Position numbers and translations under genes: made by a program. This document shows positions 44,538-55,223 of a stretch of 64,000 nucleotides of DNA, piece after piece. Numbering within the stretch: position 1 is the first letter of the stretch; the number at the start of each line of letters is the position of its first letter. Below the pieces are notes generated by a model. That model was not told the origin of the DNA and ran no database searches. It worked only from the letters and a program-made list of their open reading frames with translations. The stretch comes from Frateuria_A sp051900415 (GTDB lineage: Bacteria; Pseudomonadota; Gammaproteobacteria; Xanthomonadales; Rhodanobacteraceae): contig NZ_JBHZGL010000003.1 of assembly GCF_051900415.1 (NCBI RefSeq), forward strand, positions 248,001-312,000, in the 5' to 3' direction.

Positions 44538-45233
44538 ATGACGATGAACATCCATCCGCTGCCTCCCTCGGCGTTCAAGGGCGAGGGGATGACCTCGCAG
44601 CGCGCACGCGACCGCCTGGCCGCCACGCTAAAGGAGAGCGGCATCCGCGATCCGCGCGTGATCGAGGTGATCCGCAATACGCCGCGCCACCATTTCATCG
44701 ACCAGGCGCTGCACTCGCGCGCCTACGAGAACACCGCGCTGCCGATTGGCCACGGCCAGACCATCTCGCAGCCCTGGGTGGTCGCGCGCATGACCGAGGC
44801 ATTGCTGGAACACTTCAACGGCGGCGTGCCGCAGAAGGTGCTGGAGATCGGCACGGGCTCGGGTTACCAGGCGGTGGTACTGGCAGCGCTGGTGGGCCAG
44901 GTGTTCACGGTCGAGCGCATCGAGGAGCTATTGCGCCAGGCGCGCCGACGCTTCCGCCAGTTGGGCCTGGACAACGTGCGTTCGCGCCACGACGACGGCA
45001 AGCTGGGTTGGCCGGACCAGGCACCCTTCGATGCGATCATCCTCACTGCCGCCGGGGACGCGATCCCCAGCCAGGTGCTCGACCAGCTGTCGCCCGATGG
45101 CGTGCTGGTGGCGCCGGTCGGCTCGCCCAGCAGCCAGATGCTGTTGCGCATTCGTGGCAACGGGCAGGGTGAATTCATCCAGGAAGAACTCGGTCCGGTG
45201 AGTTTTGTGCCGCTGCTCGGCGGCATCGGTTGA
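44538..45233 (+). CDS. pcm: Protein-L-isoaspartate O-methyltransferase
   Basis: 231 aa. The SAM-binding motif VLEIGTGSGYQAVVLAALVG, preceded by GHGQTISQPWVVARM, is diagnostic. It starts repair of isoaspartyl residues in damaged proteins. The start at 44538 gives a 17-residue extension; an ATG at 44589 (MTSQRARDRL) has a better ribosome site (AGGGCGAGGGG) and fits the E. coli length, so it may be the true start. Confidence 0.95.
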   Translation: MTMNIHPLPPSAFKGEGMTSQRARDRLAATLKESGIRDPRVIEVIRNTPRHHFIDQALHSRAYENTALPIGHGQTISQPWVVARMTEALLEHFNGGVPQKVLEIGTGSGYQAVVLAALVGQVFTVERIEELLRQARRRFRQLGLDNVRSRHDDGKLGWPDQAPFDAIILTAAGDAIPSQVLDQLSPDGVLVAPVGSPSSQMLLRIRGNGQGEFIQEELGPVSFVPLLGGIG

Positions 45234-45265
45234 TGCCTCCCCTCCGGCGACAAGGAACTCATTAA

Positions 45266-45874
45266 ATGCGCCTGTTTGGAACGCTCTACTCGCGTGCACT
45301 GACCTGGGCACGCGACCCGCGGGCCGTGTACTACCTCTGCGGGTTGAGCTTCGTCGAAGCCTTCATCTTCCCGGTCATGCCGGAGGTGATGCTGGCGCCG
45401 ATGATGCTGGGCAAGCGGCAGAAGGCGTTCTTCTACGCCAACGTCAGCTTGCTGTTCTCGCTGCTCGGCTCGCTGGTGGGCTACGCGCTGGGCCATTGGG
45501 CATTCCAGGCGCTGCAGCCGCTGCTGGCTTCGCTGCATCTGCTCGAACCGATCGAACAGGGTGTGACCAGCCTGCGCGTGCAGATGAACCAGCATTGGCT
45601 GGGCCTGCTGTTGGTGCTGGCGCTGGCCGCCTTGCAGCCGGTGGTGCCGATGAAGTTCGTCACCTGGGCCTCGGGCATCGTGGGCGTGCCGGTGATTCCG
45701 TTCCTGCTGTGCATGGCCGTGGGGCGCGGCAAGCGCGTGTGGTTGCTCGCGTTGCTGATCCGCCTGTTCGGCGAGCGCGCCGAGCGGCTTCTGCACAAGC
45801 ACATCGAGCGCATCGGCTGGGCGGCGATCATCGTGCTGGCCCTGCTGCTGGTCTGGTGGATCTGGTCGCGTTGA
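45266..45874 (+). CDS. YqaA-family (SNARE-associated/DedA-like) membrane protein
   Basis: 202 aa with about five hydrophobic segments. It shows the VEAFIFPVMPEVMLAPMML region and a re-entrant-like segment typical of the YqaA branch of the DedA/VTT superfamily. Function in the family is uncertain; DedA relatives act in lipid scrambling or membrane homeostasis. It sits between pcm and nlpD, a location seen in other Xanthomonadales. Confidence 0.85.
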   Translation: MRLFGTLYSRALTWARDPRAVYYLCGLSFVEAFIFPVMPEVMLAPMMLGKRQKAFFYANVSLLFSLLGSLVGYALGHWAFQALQPLLASLHLLEPIEQGVTSLRVQMNQHWLGLLLVLALAALQPVVPMKFVTWASGIVGVPVIPFLLCMAVGRGKRVWLLALLIRLFGERAERLLHKHIERIGWAAIIVLALLLVWWIWSR

Positions 45875-45924
45875 GCACGGCGCGTTCCGTGAAATCGCCG
45901 TGTCGGCTGGGTATGCTGGTCGGC

Positions 45925-46773
45925 ATGAAGAAATGGATGCGCTTCGCGGCGGCATGTACGGCCGCGGTTCTCCTTGCCGCCTGCGGCCGGTCGGTGGTGG
46001 TCCAGCCCCATCGTGGCGTGTCTGCACCACGCCAGTCGGTCACAGTGCCGCGCCCCGCGACGGGCAGCTACCGCGTACTGCGCGGGGACACGCTCTATTC
46101 GATCGCTTTTCGCCACGGGCTGGATTTCCGCGATCTTGCCGCGTGGAACGGCATCAGCTCGCCCTACACGATCTGGCCGGGCCAGATGCTGCGGCTGTCT
46201 CCCGCGCAGGGCCGCCATGCCGGCGCGCGGTGGCCGGTCGCGTCCGCGGCGCATCCCGCCTCCCCGGTGTTCAAACCCGTCGCGCCGGCACCTTCGCGTC
46301 CGGCGCCGGTTGTGCCTTCTCCGACACCGGCACCGGCTCCTGTGGCCGCCACGCCTGCGCCCCCTGCCGTGCCCGCGCCGAGAGGTGCCACGCGCACCAC
46401 GGGCGGCGTCAACTGGCGCTGGCCAGCGGACGGCACGTTGATCAAGAAGTTCCAGAGCGGTGACGCGATCCCGGGCATCGAACTGGCCGGCAAGACGGGC
46501 GACCCGGTGCGGGCTGCGGCCGATGGCGTGGTCGTTTACAGCGGCAACGGGCTGGTCGGTTACGGCGAGCTGATCATCATCAAGCACAACGACGACTTCC
46601 TGTCGGCGTATGGGCATAACCGCAAGCGACTGGTGAAAGAGGGGCAGCGGGTGAGCGCGGGCCAGTTGATCGCCGAAATGGGTTCGACCGGGGCGTCGCG
46701 GGACGAACTGCAGTTCCAGATCCGGCGCGACGGAAATCCGGTCGATCCGCTCGATTACCTGCCGTCGCGGTAA
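45925..46773 (+). CDS. nlpD: NlpD-like lipoprotein with LysM and degenerate LytM domains
   Basis: 282 aa. The lipoprotein signal ends at C20 (AACTAAVLLAAC). LysM lies at about 52-95 (YRVLRGDTLYSIAFRHGLD...), then a Pro/Ala-rich linker, then a C-terminal M23/LytM domain (about 185-280). The zinc ligands of active M23 enzymes are missing: the first His/Asp motif reads GIELAG and the final HxH reads LQFQIR. This matches NlpD/EnvC-type activators of cell-wall amidases at division. The start at 45925 gives the best signal. No rpoS follows. Confidence 0.92.
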   Translation: MKKWMRFAAACTAAVLLAACGRSVVVQPHRGVSAPRQSVTVPRPATGSYRVLRGDTLYSIAFRHGLDFRDLAAWNGISSPYTIWPGQMLRLSPAQGRHAGARWPVASAAHPASPVFKPVAPAPSRPAPVVPSPTPAPAPVAATPAPPAVPAPRGATRTTGGVNWRWPADGTLIKKFQSGDAIPGIELAGKTGDPVRAAADGVVVYSGNGLVGYGELIIIKHNDDFLSAYGHNRKRLVKEGQRVSAGQLIAEMGSTGASRDELQFQIRRDGNPVDPLDYLPSR

Positions 46774-46811
46774 GCGTCGGTAGGCTGAAGCCCGCTCTGC
46801 ATGCGTACTCC

Positions 46812-46833
46812 GTAGGGTGGGCTTCAGCCCACC
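46812..46833. repeat. REP palindrome, GTAGGGTGGGC family, overlapping a gene end
   Basis: GTAG plus GGTGGGCTTCAGCCCACC, identical in core to the element at 20033. It covers the stop and the last codons of the minus-strand Mth938-type gene (stop at 46824). Confidence 0.85.
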
Positions 46834-47213
46834 GATCCGGATCCTGGCAGGATGAAAGCCGCCACCACCCGTCGGCCTTCGCCGGCCAGCAGGTCATAGG
46901 TGCGCGCCGCGGCCGCGTTGTCCATCACTTCAATGCCGATGCCCTTGCGAAGGAATCCGGCCATGAAGGCGGCAGACGGAAAGCGCTGCCGTGCGCCCGT
47001 GCCGAGCAGCACGACTTCCGGCTCGAGTGCACGTACGGCCTCGCCCGCGACTTCGTCAAGCGCCGTCGCGTCACCGGCAGGCCAATCCTCGACCACCCGG
47101 TCCGGCGCCAGCAGGAAGCTCGCTTGCAACTCCCGGTCGACCACCGTGATCGACCGCTCGCTCACGCGGCGGATGAACAGGTAGCCCTCGGGGCGCTCGA
47201 GCGAAAGGTCCAT
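46824..47213 (-). CDS. Mth938 domain-containing protein (DUF498)
   Basis: 129 aa. It shows a compact alpha/beta fold with VVLLGTGARQRFPSAAF and GIEVMDNAAAARTYDLLAGE, typical of the Mth938/NDUFAF3-like family. In bacteria the function is unknown. It starts in the yhbY stop (1-nt overlap on the minus strand), so the two are co-transcribed. The last three codons and the stop lie inside a REP palindrome, so the C-terminus may have been set by a REP insertion. Confidence 0.85.
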   Translation of the reverse strand: MDLSLERPEGYLFIRRVSERSITVVDRELQASFLLAPDRVVEDWPAGDATALDEVAGEAVRALEPEVVLLGTGARQRFPSAAFMAGFLRKGIGIEVMDNAAAARTYDLLAGEGRRVVAAFILPGSGSVG

Positions 47214-47509
47214 CAGCGGGGCAGGGCGAGCTTGGGCTCGTCCTCGTTTCGGCGGAACAAAGTCACGGTGTGGCCGATCTGCTGCACGCTCTCGGCGCCG
47301 GTGCCGTCGGTCAAGTAGGCGATCTGTGCGTCCCGCTCTTCCTTGTCGCCGCCGGAGAGTTTCACCTTGACCAGTTCGTGGTGGCTCAGGGCCAGGTCCA
47401 GTTCCTTGACCACAGCGGGCGTCGCCCCCTTGGCACCGAGCAGGATCACCGGGTGCAGGTCGTGGGCGAGGCTGCGTAGGTAGCGGCGCTGGGAAGGGGA
47501 GATCGGCAT
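47213..47509 (-). CDS. yhbY: YhbY-family RNA-binding (CRM domain) protein
   Basis: 98 aa CRM domain. The start MPISPSQRRYLRSLAHDLHP matches E. coli YhbY; a GTG five codons upstream is possible. The RNA-binding GxxG loop is LLGAKGATPAVVKE. It associates with pre-50S ribosomal subunits. It is divergent from rlmE with an 82-nt gap, the same neighbourhood as in E. coli (yhbY-rlmE-ftsH). Confidence 0.93.
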   Translation of the reverse strand: MPISPSQRRYLRSLAHDLHPVILLGAKGATPAVVKELDLALSHHELVKVKLSGGDKEERDAQIAYLTDGTGAESVQQIGHTVTLFRRNEDEPKLALPR

Positions 47510-47591
47510 GCGGGAAGGGTCCACGATTCGCGGTCAGGGGGCCGTAAAGGGTATCATGCGGCCGTCTTCCCCCATCGGTGCCCCCTGCCGC

Positions 47592-48238
47592 ATGTCCCGC
47601 AGCAAAAGCAGCTCCCGGTGGCTCCGGGAGCACTTCGACGACGTCTACGTGAAGAAGGCCCAGGCCGAGGGGCTGCGCTCGCGTGCGGTGTTCAAGCTGG
47701 AGGAACTGATCGAGCGCGACCGCCTGCTCAAGCCGGGCATGCGCGTGGTCGACCTGGGCGCGGCCCCCGGCGGCTGGTCGCAACTGGTACGCCAGCGCCT
47801 GGGTGACAACGGCACGGTGATCGCGCTGGACATCCTGCCGATGCAGGGCATCGCCGGGGTGGATTTCATCGAGGGCGATTTCCGCGAAGAAGCCGTGCTG
47901 CACCAGCTGGAGGAGCGCCTCGGCGGGCAACCGGTCGATCTTGTACTGTCGGACATGGCCCCCAATATGAGTGGCGTGGCGCTGGCCGACCAGATCCGTG
48001 CGATGGATCTGGCCGATCTGGCGCTGGATTTCTCCCGGCAGTGGCTCAAGCCGGGCGGTGCGCTCCTGATCAAGCTGTTCCAGGGTGCCGGCTTCGATGA
48101 CTACCTGCGCAACTTGCGCGCGCAGTTCGCGCGCGTAACCATGCGTAAACCCAAGGCTTCGCGCGCACGTTCGCGCGAGGTTTATGCGCTCGCCACCGGC
48201 AAGAAGGCCGTCGGCGGGCAAACGGACGAGACCCGCGC

Positions 48239-48242
<4 letters not shown>
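47592..48242 (+). CDS. rlmE: 23S rRNA (uridine(2552)-2'-O)-methyltransferase
   Basis: 216 aa. SAM-binding motif VVDLGAAPGGWSQLVRQRL, catalytic-site motif LVLSDMAPNMSGV, and LIKLFQGAGFDDYL with the catalytic Lys. It methylates U2552 in the A loop of 23S rRNA, late in 50S assembly. The start MSRSKSSSRWLREH fits RlmE/FtsJ. It overlaps ftsH by 4 nt. Confidence 0.96.
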
Positions 48243-50182
<1,940 letters not shown>

Positions 50183-50191
50183 AGCGGCGTA

Positions 50192-50214
50192 TCCTTCCCT
50201 GCACGGCGGGGAAG
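50192..50214. repeat. Short palindrome after ftsH (CCTTCCC/GGGAAGG type)
   Basis: CCTTCCCTGCACGGCGGGGAAGG in total 23 bp; arms CCTTCCC and GGGGAAGG. Same class as the two at 30081-30154. It may help end the ftsH transcript but has no T-run. Confidence 0.55.
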
Positions 50215-50323
50215 GGGGCGGGCGAGCCTGGCTCCGTTCCGTTTGGACGTCCAAATCTTCGTGTGTTGGCATTGGTGCGGAAATCTCCGCAGCAGAAAAA
50301 GCGAAGATTTTTTGAAAAAGGTG

Positions 50324-50352
50324 TTGACGCAGCCGCGTCTGATCTGAATAAT
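50324..50352 (+). promoter_or_regulatory. Strong sigma70 promoter of the tRNA operon
   Basis: TTGACG (50324-50329), 17-nt spacer, AATAAT (50347-50352), close to consensus. A GC-containing discriminator follows (TCCGC), as in stable-RNA promoters under stringent control. Transcription would start near 50359, about 57 nt before the first tRNA. Confidence 0.75.
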
Positions 50353-50415
50353 TCCGCTTCTTGCTTCGGCACCCATCGCGTCGGCGACGGGGCCACGGCA
50401 AACCAGTTTCACCGC

Positions 50416-50492
50416 GCGCCCGTAGCTCAGTTGGATAGAGTACCAGGCTACGAACTTGGTGGTCGGGAGTTCGAATCTCTCCGGGCGCGCCA
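50416..50492 (+). tRNA. tRNA-Arg (anticodon ACG)
   Basis: 77 nt including an encoded CCA. Acceptor GCGCCCG/CGGGCGC, anticodon stem CCAGG/CTTGG, loop CTACGAA, T loop GTTCGAATC. A34 would be deaminated to inosine to read CGU, CGC and CGA. Confidence 0.97.
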
Positions 50493-50657
50493 TTTACATT
50501 GCAAGTCGTGATGTTCGCACCATGACTTGTCCATCGGTTCGATGTTGCCGATGGGGTCGGAAAGGATTCTGACTTGCTGGAACGGATTGACGAGGTGAGG
50601 CGTCACCCGTAGCATTCGAGAGCTTCGGAACGCAGAACGCGTCCCACAGGTTTGCTA

Positions 50658-50734
50658 CGGGGTATAGCTCAGTCTGGTAGAGCGCCAGCTTTGGGAGCTG
50701 GATGTCGGGGGTTCGAATCCCTCTGCCCCGACCA
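50658..50734 (+). tRNA. tRNA-Pro (anticodon TGG)
   Basis: 77 nt with encoded CCA. Acceptor CGGGGTA paired to TGCCCCG; anticodon stem CCAGC/GCTGG with loop TTTGGGA. Second gene of the five-tRNA operon, 165 nt after the first. Confidence 0.97.
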
Positions 50735-50756
50735 GCAGGCGTTAAGCTTCGGACAT

Positions 50757-50833
50757 GCGCCTGTAGCTCAATCGGATAGAGCATCGGCCTTCTAAGCCGA
50801 CGGTTGCAGGTTCGATTCCTGTCGGGCGCGCCA
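50757..50833 (+). tRNA. tRNA-Arg (anticodon TCT)
   Basis: 77 nt with encoded CCA. Acceptor GCGCCTG/CGGGCGC; anticodon stem TCGGC/GCCGA with loop CTTCTAA. Reads AGA/AGG. Confidence 0.97.
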
Positions 50834-50850
50834 GATTCATCGTTTTTATG

Positions 50851-50927
50851 GTGGGCGTAGCTCAGCTGGTTAGAGTCCCGGATTGTGATTCCGGATGTCG
50901 TGGGTTCGAATCCCATCGCTCACCCCA
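50851..50927 (+). tRNA. tRNA-His (anticodon GTG)
   Basis: 77 nt with encoded CCA. Acceptor GTGGGCG/CGCTCAC; the extra G-1 typical of tRNA-His is encoded at 50850 and faces C73 at 50924. Anticodon stem CCGGA/TCCGG with loop TTGTGAT. Confidence 0.97.
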
Positions 50928-50942
50928 ATTTGAAAGTTTCAT

Positions 50943-51018
<76 letters not shown>

Positions 51019-51025
51019 ATACAGA

Positions 51026-51059
51026 CAGGCGCTCGGGAAACCGGGCGCCTGTTTTTTTT
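51026..51059 (+). terminator. Rho-independent terminator of the tRNA operon
   Basis: Stem CAGGCGC...GCGCCTG with inner CGGG/CCGG pairs and a short loop, then a run of nine T from 51051. Well formed. Confidence 0.9.
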
Positions 51060-51244
51060 CGCCTTTTCGCCTCTTCCCCCGCGGAGAGGGCTGAGGGGAA
51101 GGTGCTCACGGGGAGCGGTAGTGAGGCAGGCTTATGAGGTTCCAGGCCAGCCTTCACCCCAGGTCCCAACCCTCTCGCCGGAGGGGAGAGGGAGAGAGGC
51201 AGTCCTGATGGACAGCATCATCATTCAAGAGCGGGCCGGCGTGC
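51060..51244. repeat. Intergenic stretch with degenerate CCCTCTCC/GGAGAGGG repeats
   Basis: Between the tRNA terminator and the tRNA-Leu promoter. It contains imperfect inverted G-run/C-run motifs (CTTCCCCCGCGGAGAGGG near 51073, CCCTCTCGCCGGAGGGGAGAGG near 51171). They resemble the palindromes at 30081 and 50192. No gene seen. Confidence 0.5.
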
Positions 51245-51274
51245 TTGTGCTGCCCCGCCGCGCAACCGTAAAAT
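51245..51274 (+). promoter_or_regulatory. Probable promoter of tRNA-Leu (and perhaps tig)
   Basis: TTGTGC (51245-51250), 18-nt spacer, TAAAAT (51269-51274), followed by a GC-rich discriminator. Start expected near 51281, about 90 nt before tRNA-Leu. No terminator separates tRNA-Leu from tig, so the transcript may continue. Confidence 0.55.
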
Positions 51275-51371
51275 GCCCCGCTTTGGCGTAAGGGAATCAT
51301 CGACTTAGCGGGGCGGGGCGCTTGGGCCGATTTCCGTTCGGAATCCGCCGCTTCCAGTCCGCGGGCGCGAT

Positions 51372-51457
51372 GCGAAAGTGGCGGAACTGGTAGACGCACC
51401 AGATTTAGGTTCTGGCGGGTAACCCCCGTGAGGGTTCGAGTCCCTCCTTTCGCACCA
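51372..51457 (+). tRNA. tRNA-Leu (anticodon TAG)
   Basis: 86 nt class II tRNA with a long variable arm (CGGGTAACCCCCG region) and encoded CCA. Acceptor GCGAAAG/CTTTCGC; anticodon stem CCAGA/TCTGG with loop TTTAGGT. Lies 67 nt before tig. Confidence 0.97.
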
Positions 51458-51524
51458 TTCCCTTATCAGTTTCTGCAAGGCCGGCCCGCACGCCGGTCCA
51501 CAACGAGAGTCACCAGGAGTCGTC

Positions 51525-52817
51525 ATGCAGTTTTCGGTTGAGAACGTCGGCAAGCTCGAGCGCAAGCTCACGGTGCGGTTCCCGGCGGACCAGTTGGAGT
51601 CGCAGGTCAGCGCGCGCATCGCCGAGATGGGTCGCACGGTGCGCCTGAAGGGCTTCCGCCCGGGCAAGGTACCGACCACCGTCATCCAGCAGCGCTTCGG
51701 CTCGCAGGTCCGCGGCGAAGTGTTGTCCGACCTGATCGGCAGCACGCTGCGCGAGGCGTTCGAGAAGGAGAACCTGCGCCCGGTTGCGAACCCCTCGATC
51801 GACACCACCGGCAAGCCCGAGAACGGCGAGATCGCTTACACCGCCACGTTCGAAGTGATGCCGGAATTCCCCCAGATCGACATCGCCGCGCTGGAGATCA
51901 ATCGCCCGGTTGCCGAAGTGACCGACGCCGACATCGAAAAGATGATTGAAACGCTGCGCCTGCAGCGCCGCAGCTTCGACGAAGTGGCGCGCGCTTCGGC
52001 CGAGGGTGATTTCGTGATGTTCGAATATGCCGCCACGGCGGGCGACTACCGCTTCCCGGCCGAGGGCCTGGAGCGCGCTGGCAGCGTGCTGGGTTCGGGC
52101 ACGCTGTTCAAAGCGCTGGATGAGGCGCTCACCGGCCGCACGGCAGGCGACGAATTCGAGACCGAAATCGCCTTCCCGGAAGACTTCGGTAACCCGCAAC
52201 TGGCTGGCAAGACCGCCCAGGTCAGCTTCAAGATCATCAAGGTGCAGGCGCCGCAGCTGCCGGAAGTGAACGAAGAGTTCGCCAAACTGTTCGGTATCGC
52301 CGACGGCAACCTGGATACGTTCCGCAAGGAGGTCCGCGCCAACCTCGAGCGCGAGCTCAAGGCCACCCTGATGGGCCGCCTGAAGGCCGAGGTCGCCGAG
52401 AAGCTGGCCGATACCCACGGCGAGCTGGAGGTCCCCAACCTGATGGTGCAGTCCGAGGCCCGCAACCTCGCTGCCGGCAGCGTGCCGCGTGGCCAGCAGC
52501 CGCCGCCGCAACTGATCGAGGCAGCCATGCCGATGGCCCGCAAGCGTGTGATCGCCGGTCTCCTGATGGGCGAGATCGCCCGCAAGCAGGAACTGAAGAT
52601 CGACCGCAAGCGCGTCGCTGAGCAGCTCGCTGCCATCGCCTCGACCTACGAGGAACCGGAGAAGGTCGTTGAACTCTACAACGCCGACCCCCAATTGATG
52701 TCTGGGCTGCAGAACCGCGTGATGGAAGACCAGGTGGCCGAGTGGGTGGCCGAGAACGCCAAGACCACCGAAAAGCACCTGGCCTTCGACGAAGTGATGC
52801 GCCCGGCCGGCGCCTGA
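51525..52817 (+). CDS. tig: Trigger factor
   Basis: 430 aa ribosome-bound chaperone. Residues 1-145 form the ribosome-binding domain with KGFRPGKVPTTVIQQRFG (the GFRxGxxP signature). The FKBP-type PPIase domain covers about 150-245 (EGDFVMFEYAATAGDYRF...). The helical C-terminal arms follow. It shields nascent chains at the tunnel exit. It heads the tig-clpP-clpX-lon block; clpP starts 65 nt later. Confidence 0.97.
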   Translation: MQFSVENVGKLERKLTVRFPADQLESQVSARIAEMGRTVRLKGFRPGKVPTTVIQQRFGSQVRGEVLSDLIGSTLREAFEKENLRPVANPSIDTTGKPENGEIAYTATFEVMPEFPQIDIAALEINRPVAEVTDADIEKMIETLRLQRRSFDEVARASAEGDFVMFEYAATAGDYRFPAEGLERAGSVLGSGTLFKALDEALTGRTAGDEFETEIAFPEDFGNPQLAGKTAQVSFKIIKVQAPQLPEVNEEFAKLFGIADGNLDTFRKEVRANLERELKATLMGRLKAEVAEKLADTHGELEVPNLMVQSEARNLAAGSVPRGQQPPPQLIEAAMPMARKRVIAGLLMGEIARKQELKIDRKRVAEQLAAIASTYEEPEKVVELYNADPQLMSGLQNRVMEDQVAEWVAENAKTTEKHLAFDEVMRPAGA

Positions 52818-52882
52818 GCGACACTGCCAGGCACCATCACCAGGCCCGCCTGAGCGCGGGCCTCACCGGAGAACAAGCACGC

Positions 52883-53512
52883 ATGGCCATGGCCCCGATC
52901 CAGAACCTCAACCTGGTGCCGATCGTCGTCGAGCAGACCGCTCGTGGCGAGCGTTCCTATGACATCTACTCGCGCCTGCTGAAGGAGCGGGTGATCTTCC
53001 TGGTGGGCGAGGTCAACGACCAGGTCGCCAACGTGCTGATCGCGCAGATGCTGTTCCTGGAGTCGGAGAACCCGGACAAGGACATCCACCTGTACATCAA
53101 CAGCCCGGGCGGTGCGGTGACCGCGGGCCTGGCGATCTACGACACCATGCAGTTCATCAAGCCTGACGTCAGCACCATGTGCATCGGCCAGGCGTGCAGC
53201 GCCGGTTCGCTGCTGCTGATGGCCGGCGCCAAGGGCAAGCGCTTCTCGCTCCCGAACTCGCGCATCATGATCCACCAGCCTTCCGGCGGCGCCCAGGGCC
53301 AGGCGACCGATATCGAGATCCAGGCGCGCGAGATCCTCTACATCCGCCAGCGCCTGAACCAGCTCTATGTCGACCACACCGGCCAGCCGTTGGAAAAGAT
53401 CGAGCGCGACATGGAACGCGACCGGTTCATGAACCCCATCGAGGCCCGGGACTACGGCCTGATCGACCAGGTCCTCGACCGCCGCGGGGTCGAGACCGTC
53501 AAGTCGGCCTGA
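52883..53512 (+). CDS. clpP: ATP-dependent Clp protease proteolytic subunit
   Basis: 209 aa serine peptidase. Catalytic Ser in IGQACSAGSLLLMAGAKGKR, His in SRIMIHQPSGGAQGQ, and Asp in the ERDMERDRFMNP region. Assembles as a 14-mer chamber fed by ClpX or ClpA. The start MAMAPIQNLNLVP at 52883 is used; a second ATG two codons later is equally possible. 120 nt before clpX. Confidence 0.97.
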   Translation: MAMAPIQNLNLVPIVVEQTARGERSYDIYSRLLKERVIFLVGEVNDQVANVLIAQMLFLESENPDKDIHLYINSPGGAVTAGLAIYDTMQFIKPDVSTMCIGQACSAGSLLLMAGAKGKRFSLPNSRIMIHQPSGGAQGQATDIEIQAREILYIRQRLNQLYVDHTGQPLEKIERDMERDRFMNPIEARDYGLIDQVLDRRGVETVKSA

Positions 53513-53632
53513 CTTCAGCCAACCTGATTCCGGCCGATCCAGATCGCCAGGAAGCATGCTCCGCGCAGGCGCAAGCAGGCGCGGAGCCCTGTGCTATTCT
53601 GACGACGCAACCGAAACACAGCAGGACCTGAT

Positions 53633-54928
53633 ATGAGCGACGAGCGGCAGGGCCGTTCCAACGACAGCGGCAAGATTCTCTACTGCTCCTTCTGCGGCAA
53701 GAGCCAGCATGAAGTGCGCAAGCTGATCGCGGGTCCATCCGTGTTCATCTGCGACGAGTGCGTGGAGCTCTGCAACGACATCATCCGCGAGGAGCTGGAG
53801 GAAAAGGCCGCCTCCGGGCGCAGCCACCTGCCCAAGCCCCGCGAGATCATGGAAACCCTCGACCAGTACGTGGTCGGCCAGACCCGCGCCAAGAAGGCGC
53901 TGGCGGTGGCCGTGTACAACCACTACAAGCGCATGGAATCGCGCCAGAAGAGCGACGAGGTCGAGCTCGGCAAGTCCAATATCCTCCTGATCGGCCCGAC
54001 CGGCTCGGGCAAAACGCTGCTGGCCGAAACGCTGGCGCGCCTGCTCAACGTGCCGTTCACCATCGCCGACGCCACCACGCTGACCGAAGCGGGCTACGTG
54101 GGTGAGGACGTCGAGAACATCATCCAGAAGCTGCTGCAGAAGTGCGATTACGATGTCGACAAGGCGCAGTCGGGCATCGTCTATATCGACGAGATCGACA
54201 AGATCTCGCGCAAGAGCGAGAACCCGTCGATCACCCGCGACGTTTCTGGTGAGGGCGTGCAGCAGGCGCTGCTCAAGCTGATCGAGGGTACGCTGGCCTC
54301 GGTGCCGCCACAGGGCGGGCGCAAGCATCCGCAGCAGGAATTCCTGCAGGTGGACACCAAGAACATCCTCTTCATCTGCGGCGGCGCATTCGCGGGCTTG
54401 GAGAAGGTGATCCAGCAGCGTTCGGAGACCACCGGCATCGGCTTCTCGGCCGAGGTGCGCTCCAAGGAGCGCACCGAGAACCTGGGCAAGGTGCTGGCCG
54501 AGGTCGAACCGTCGGATCTGGTCAAGTTCGGCCTGATCCCGGAATTCGTCGGCCGTCTGCCGGTCGTGGCGACGCTGGACGAGCTGGACGAGCCGGCGCT
54601 GGTGAAGATCCTCACCGAGCCGAAGAACGCCGTCACCAAGCAGTTCCGCCGCCTGTTCGAGATGGAAGGCGTGGAGCTCGAGTTCCGCCCGGAAGCCCTG
54701 CAGGCGATCGCCAAGAAGGCGCTCAAGCGCAAGACCGGCGCTCGCGGCCTGCGCACCATCCTGGAGCAGGTGCTGCTGGACACCATGTACGAACTGCCTT
54801 CGCTGGAACACGTCAGCAAGGTGGTGGTCGACGATGCGGTGATCGAAGGGCAGGCCGAGCCCTACCTGATCTACCGCGGCAACTTGCAACAGCAGCGCGT
54901 GGCGGGTGAGGGTGGCGACGCCGCCTGA
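53633..54928 (+). CDS. clpX: ATP-dependent Clp protease ATP-binding subunit ClpX
   Basis: 431 aa. N-terminal zinc-binding domain with paired CxxC (YCSFCGKSQHEV; FICDECVELC). AAA+ domain: Walker A GPTGSGKT near residue 122, Walker B IVYIDEIDKI, RKHPQQEFLQVDTKNILFIC. It unfolds tagged proteins and feeds ClpP. A strong terminator follows, so lon is transcribed separately. Confidence 0.98.
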   Translation: MSDERQGRSNDSGKILYCSFCGKSQHEVRKLIAGPSVFICDECVELCNDIIREELEEKAASGRSHLPKPREIMETLDQYVVGQTRAKKALAVAVYNHYKRMESRQKSDEVELGKSNILLIGPTGSGKTLLAETLARLLNVPFTIADATTLTEAGYVGEDVENIIQKLLQKCDYDVDKAQSGIVYIDEIDKISRKSENPSITRDVSGEGVQQALLKLIEGTLASVPPQGGRKHPQQEFLQVDTKNILFICGGAFAGLEKVIQQRSETTGIGFSAEVRSKERTENLGKVLAEVEPSDLVKFGLIPEFVGRLPVVATLDELDEPALVKILTEPKNAVTKQFRRLFEMEGVELEFRPEALQAIAKKALKRKTGARGLRTILEQVLLDTMYELPSLEHVSKVVVDDAVIEGQAEPYLIYRGNLQQQRVAGEGGDAA

Positions 54929-54952
54929 TCGACACAAGGCGTCAAAAAACAG

Positions 54953-54986
54953 CGGCCCCGGCCATTGCCGGGGCCGTTTGTTTTTT
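54953..54986 (+). terminator. Rho-independent terminator after clpX
   Basis: Perfect 10-bp stem CGGCCCCGGC/GCCGGGGCCG with a CATT loop, followed by TTTGTTTTTT. It ends the clpX transcript 24 nt after its stop. Confidence 0.93.
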
Positions 54987-55223
54987 GGCAGACAGGCACG
55001 CAGGCGCCAGCTTCGCCTGGGCCATGCAAGCCGCATTGCGTCGTGGTTCTCACCCAGCCAGGTGTCGGCTGCGTAGCCTTGGCCTGGAATCTGCAAGCCT
55101 CCGTTTCAGCCGCCCGGAATGGTCGCGTTGACTTGACGGCGGCGCGGGTCGACTCCACTTGACCTGTCGGAGGCCTCGGCGCAGTGTCGGGGTAAACCTT
55201 ACAAATCCTCGGGGACTTTTTCG

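Noticed and set aside
55081..55223. Heat-shock (sigma32) promoter before lon
   Set aside because: Several TTGAC boxes are present, but none has a properly spaced CCCCAT-like or TATAAT-like partner.
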